From the NCBI GenBank assembly GCA_016793325.1, contig JAEUKI010000087.1:52189-116188 (forward strand): a stretch of 64,000 bases of DNA. Direction: 5' to 3'. Of this stretch, positions 62,268-64,000 are shown one piece after another. Within the stretch, counting starts at the first letter, position 1; each line of letters begins with the position of its first letter. The stretch is from Myxococcales bacterium (GTDB lineage Bacteria; Myxococcota_A; Polyangia; Polyangiales; Ga0077539). A model generated the notes under the pieces. That model did not search any database. It was not told the DNA's origin and saw only the letters and a list, made by a program, of their open reading frames with translations. The translations under genes were made by a program, and so were the position numbers.

Positions 62268-63734
62268 GTGCTGCGACCGCACGACCGCGACGCACTGTCG
62301 GAATCCACGGACGCCCGCCGTCGGGGATCGCCGACGGCGACTGTCGGTCGAACCCGACGCAGCGTCGATTCGCGCACCGTTCACGGCTCGGACGAAACTT
62401 GGAAACTGGTGTGTGCCGTTCAGTCCAACGCCGATGGCGTCGCGATCAGCGCGGATTCCGACGACAAGCGCCTCGATTTGTTCGAAGCTCTTTGCGTTGT
62501 GAACGTCGGGACGAAGAGCGACGGGACGTTCGAGCGCGTCGATGCGCAGCGCCTCACGATCTCGCGCACCACGAAGGCGCTCTTGCTTCCGCTCGTCGCG
62601 CTCCCGATGGCCGGGGCCGGTCCAACGGCGGCCGTCGTCGTGATGATCGCGACGGTGCTCTGGTCTCTCGGCGTGCTCGCGTACGGCGCGAAACGCAGAG
62701 CGTTCGGCCTCGAAGCGACGCCCGCGGCCATCGAAGTGTCCGAGGCGGCGATCAAGATCGATGGAACGACCTACACGCGCGACGCGATCGACAACGCGAC
62801 GGTCGCCCGCGACCCCGTGCTCGACGGTTATCGCGTCACGCTCAGCAAGCGCCGCGCGATCACAGGCCGTCGCTTGCTGTTTACGAAGGACGAGCAAACT
62901 GCACGACGGATCGTCGAGAAGCTCGGGCTCGATGCCACGCGCTCGACCGCGACGTGGACGGCCGGCGGCGGGCTGTACTCGAAGCGCGCCACAGTCGCGA
63001 CGTTCGGCGCGGGGCTGCTCCCCATGCTGTTGGTCTTCTTCGCGGGCCTGTGGTTGTCGCCTGCGCTCGCGGTCGCTGCGATTCCCGCGGCGTTGTGCGC
63101 GGCGGCGATGCTCTTCAGTCGAACGACGGTCGTCGTCGGAACCGACGGCGTGCTCGTGCGATGGCTCGGCTTCTCGCGCTTCTGTCGCTTCGACGAGGTG
63201 CGCGAGGTCGTCGCGCTGTCGAACGGCGCGCGGCTCGTGAAGCACGACGGAGCGGCCTTCGACGTGATTCTCGCGCTCGCTCGCGACGCGAGCATGGACG
63301 CGTACGGCGCGGTTCGAGCCGAAGTCGAGTCGCTCAACGCCCGCATTCGCGACGCGATGACCGCGCGCGCCGCGTCGAGCGACGCGACCGTCGCGCGCGA
63401 TCCGTTCGTGCGCGGGCAACGATCGACCGCCGACTGGTTGAACGCGCTGCGAAACATCTTCGACGCGGGCGACAACCTGCGCGCCCCGGCGCACACCGAA
63501 GAGAGCGCGTGGCGCGTCGTCCTCGACACGAGCGCGAGCGACGACGCGCGCGTGGGCGCCGCGGCAGCGATCGCGCTCAACGCCGATGATCGATCGCGCG
63601 AGCGGCTGCGAGCGGTCGCAGAAACCGTGGCGGACAACCGCGTCCGCGTCGCCCTCGAAGCGGCGGCGACCGGAGACGAGGCGGCGCTCGCCGACGCGAT
63701 GACGACGCTCGAATCGAAGTCATCGAGGTCCTGA
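62268..63734 (+). CDS. Membrane protein of unknown function with two hydrophobic hairpins
   Basis: The reading frame gives up to 488 residues from the ATG at 62268; the first ~75 residues have mixed composition, so a later start (for example GTG near 62499, VNVGTKSDGTFERVDAQRLT) is possible. Hydrophobic pairs are at about 103-140 and 245-285 (VATFGAGLLPMLLVFFAGLW, SPALAVAAIPAALCAAAMLF), separated by PH-like strand-rich domains (IKIDGTTYTRDAIDNATVAR, RTTVVVGTDGVLVRWLGFSR). The end is helical. The family is not certain. It is transcribed divergently from the SulP-gamma-CA gene, with starts 90 bp apart. Confidence 0.65.
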   Translation: MLRPHDRDALSESTDARRRGSPTATVGRTRRSVDSRTVHGSDETWKLVCAVQSNADGVAISADSDDKRLDLFEALCVVNVGTKSDGTFERVDAQRLTISRTTKALLLPLVALPMAGAGPTAAVVVMIATVLWSLGVLAYGAKRRAFGLEATPAAIEVSEAAIKIDGTTYTRDAIDNATVARDPVLDGYRVTLSKRRAITGRRLLFTKDEQTARRIVEKLGLDATRSTATWTAGGGLYSKRATVATFGAGLLPMLLVFFAGLWLSPALAVAAIPAALCAAAMLFSRTTVVVGTDGVLVRWLGFSRFCRFDEVREVVALSNGARLVKHDGAAFDVILALARDASMDAYGAVRAEVESLNARIRDAMTARAASSDATVARDPFVRGQRSTADWLNALRNIFDAGDNLRAPAHTEESAWRVVLDTSASDDARVGAAAAIALNADDRSRERLRAVAETVADNRVRVALEAAATGDEAALADAMTTLESKSSRS

Positions 63735-63815
63735 GCGCACGTATGCGCAAGTGCACAGCACCCGTGCGCCGTTGCTCGAAGACGATCCCCGCGCGCAGCT
63801 GCACGATGCTTCGCC

Positions 63816-64000
63816 ATGCACGATCGAAGTGTCTCTCGCGCAGCGGCGATGCTCTATTTGATCCCGACGATCCTCGGGCCGTTTTCGCTGGTGTACGTCC
63901 ACGCTCGCGTGTGGGTCGAGGGTGACGCCGCCGCGACCGCGGCGCGCGTTCTCGCCTCAGAGTCGCTTGTTCGCGCGGGGGCCGCCGCGAGCGTGGTCAT
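63816..64000 (+). CDS. DUF4386-family membrane protein (5-prime part)
   Basis: Only the first ~61 codons lie in the window, from an ATG at 63816. The peptide begins MHDRSVSRAAAMLYLIPTIL, continues GPFSLVYVHARVWVEGDAAA and then has VLASESLVRAGAAASVV. This matches the N-terminal signature of DUF4386 membrane proteins (LYL..ilGpFs.vYV, GDAaaTa, sEsLfR). The remainder lies beyond the window end, so topology cannot be completed. Confidence 0.75.
   Translation, partial: MHDRSVSRAAAMLYLIPTILGPFSLVYVHARVWVEGDAAATAARVLASESLVRAGAAASVV

Noticed and set aside
62226..62500. Minus-strand reading ending SPSPERWNTPC as a separate gene end
   Set aside because: It overlaps the uncertain start of the plus-strand membrane protein and extends into a poor antisense frame; evidence is too thin.
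1..64000. tRNA and rRNA genes
   Set aside because: No stretch with recognisable tRNA arms or rRNA core sequences was noticed; a covariance search was not possible here.

Overview
The window is very GC-rich, has long ORFs with strongly G/C-biased third codon positions, and is crowded with predicted lipoproteins whose lipobox cysteine is followed by Asp/Ala/Ser-rich linkers. Together with a eukaryote-like Ser/Thr kinase with a C-terminal tail, RCC1-type and beta-propeller surface proteins and a TSP3/OmpA protein, this points to a myxobacterium (Myxococcota, Polyangia; a Sandaracinus-like lineage is my best guess). That is inference from gene style, not from a marker gene: no rRNA or tRNA gene was seen.

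Layout. 1-1400: two facing arrays of a ~70 bp repeat around an IS200-type Y1 transposase gene. 1407-5592: unknown membrane protein, TSP3/OmpA outer-membrane protein, VOC protein. 5596-5958: a 363 bp MITE-like insertion with 30 bp terminal inverted repeats and a 9 bp target duplication. 6174-10028: DUF2892, ECF sigma and hydrolase genes, facing an operon of two lipoproteins and a TetR regulator. 10029-17674: lipoproteins, a REP-type element, a Notum/PAE-like esterase and a large lipoprotein. 17700-19284: ArsR, SRPBCC and VOC genes with two operator-like inverted repeats. 19325-27716: AraC regulator, peptidase-like lipoprotein, SLBB lipoprotein, a lipoprotein gene interrupted by one TAG, small unknowns, and an AraC-GyrI regulator coupled to a carotenoid oxygenase. 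28665-33977: an unclassified 1770-residue helical protein. 34068-43130: secreted proteins, TPR protein and kinase, methyltransferase, DUF4034/TPR protein. 43133-57000: a membrane pair with zinc motifs, LamG, hydrolase-like, RCC1, propeller and beta-helix proteins. 58227-62178: SPFH proteins and a SulP transporter fused to a CcmM-like gamma-carbonic anhydrase. 62268-64000: membrane protein and the start of a DUF4386 gene.

The most interesting unit is the tightly overlapped minus-strand operon 62178-58227. It encodes a SulP anion transporter whose C-terminal domain keeps every zinc-ligand and active-site residue of gamma-carbonic anhydrase, followed by two different SPFH (stomatin/HflK-HflC-like) membrane scaffolds. 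It looks like a one-operon bicarbonate transport and hydration complex. Other leads are the transposase repeat island, the MITE, the 1770-residue protein, the TAG-interrupted lipoprotein and a 74 bp direct repeat that copies the 3-prime end of a beta-helix gene.
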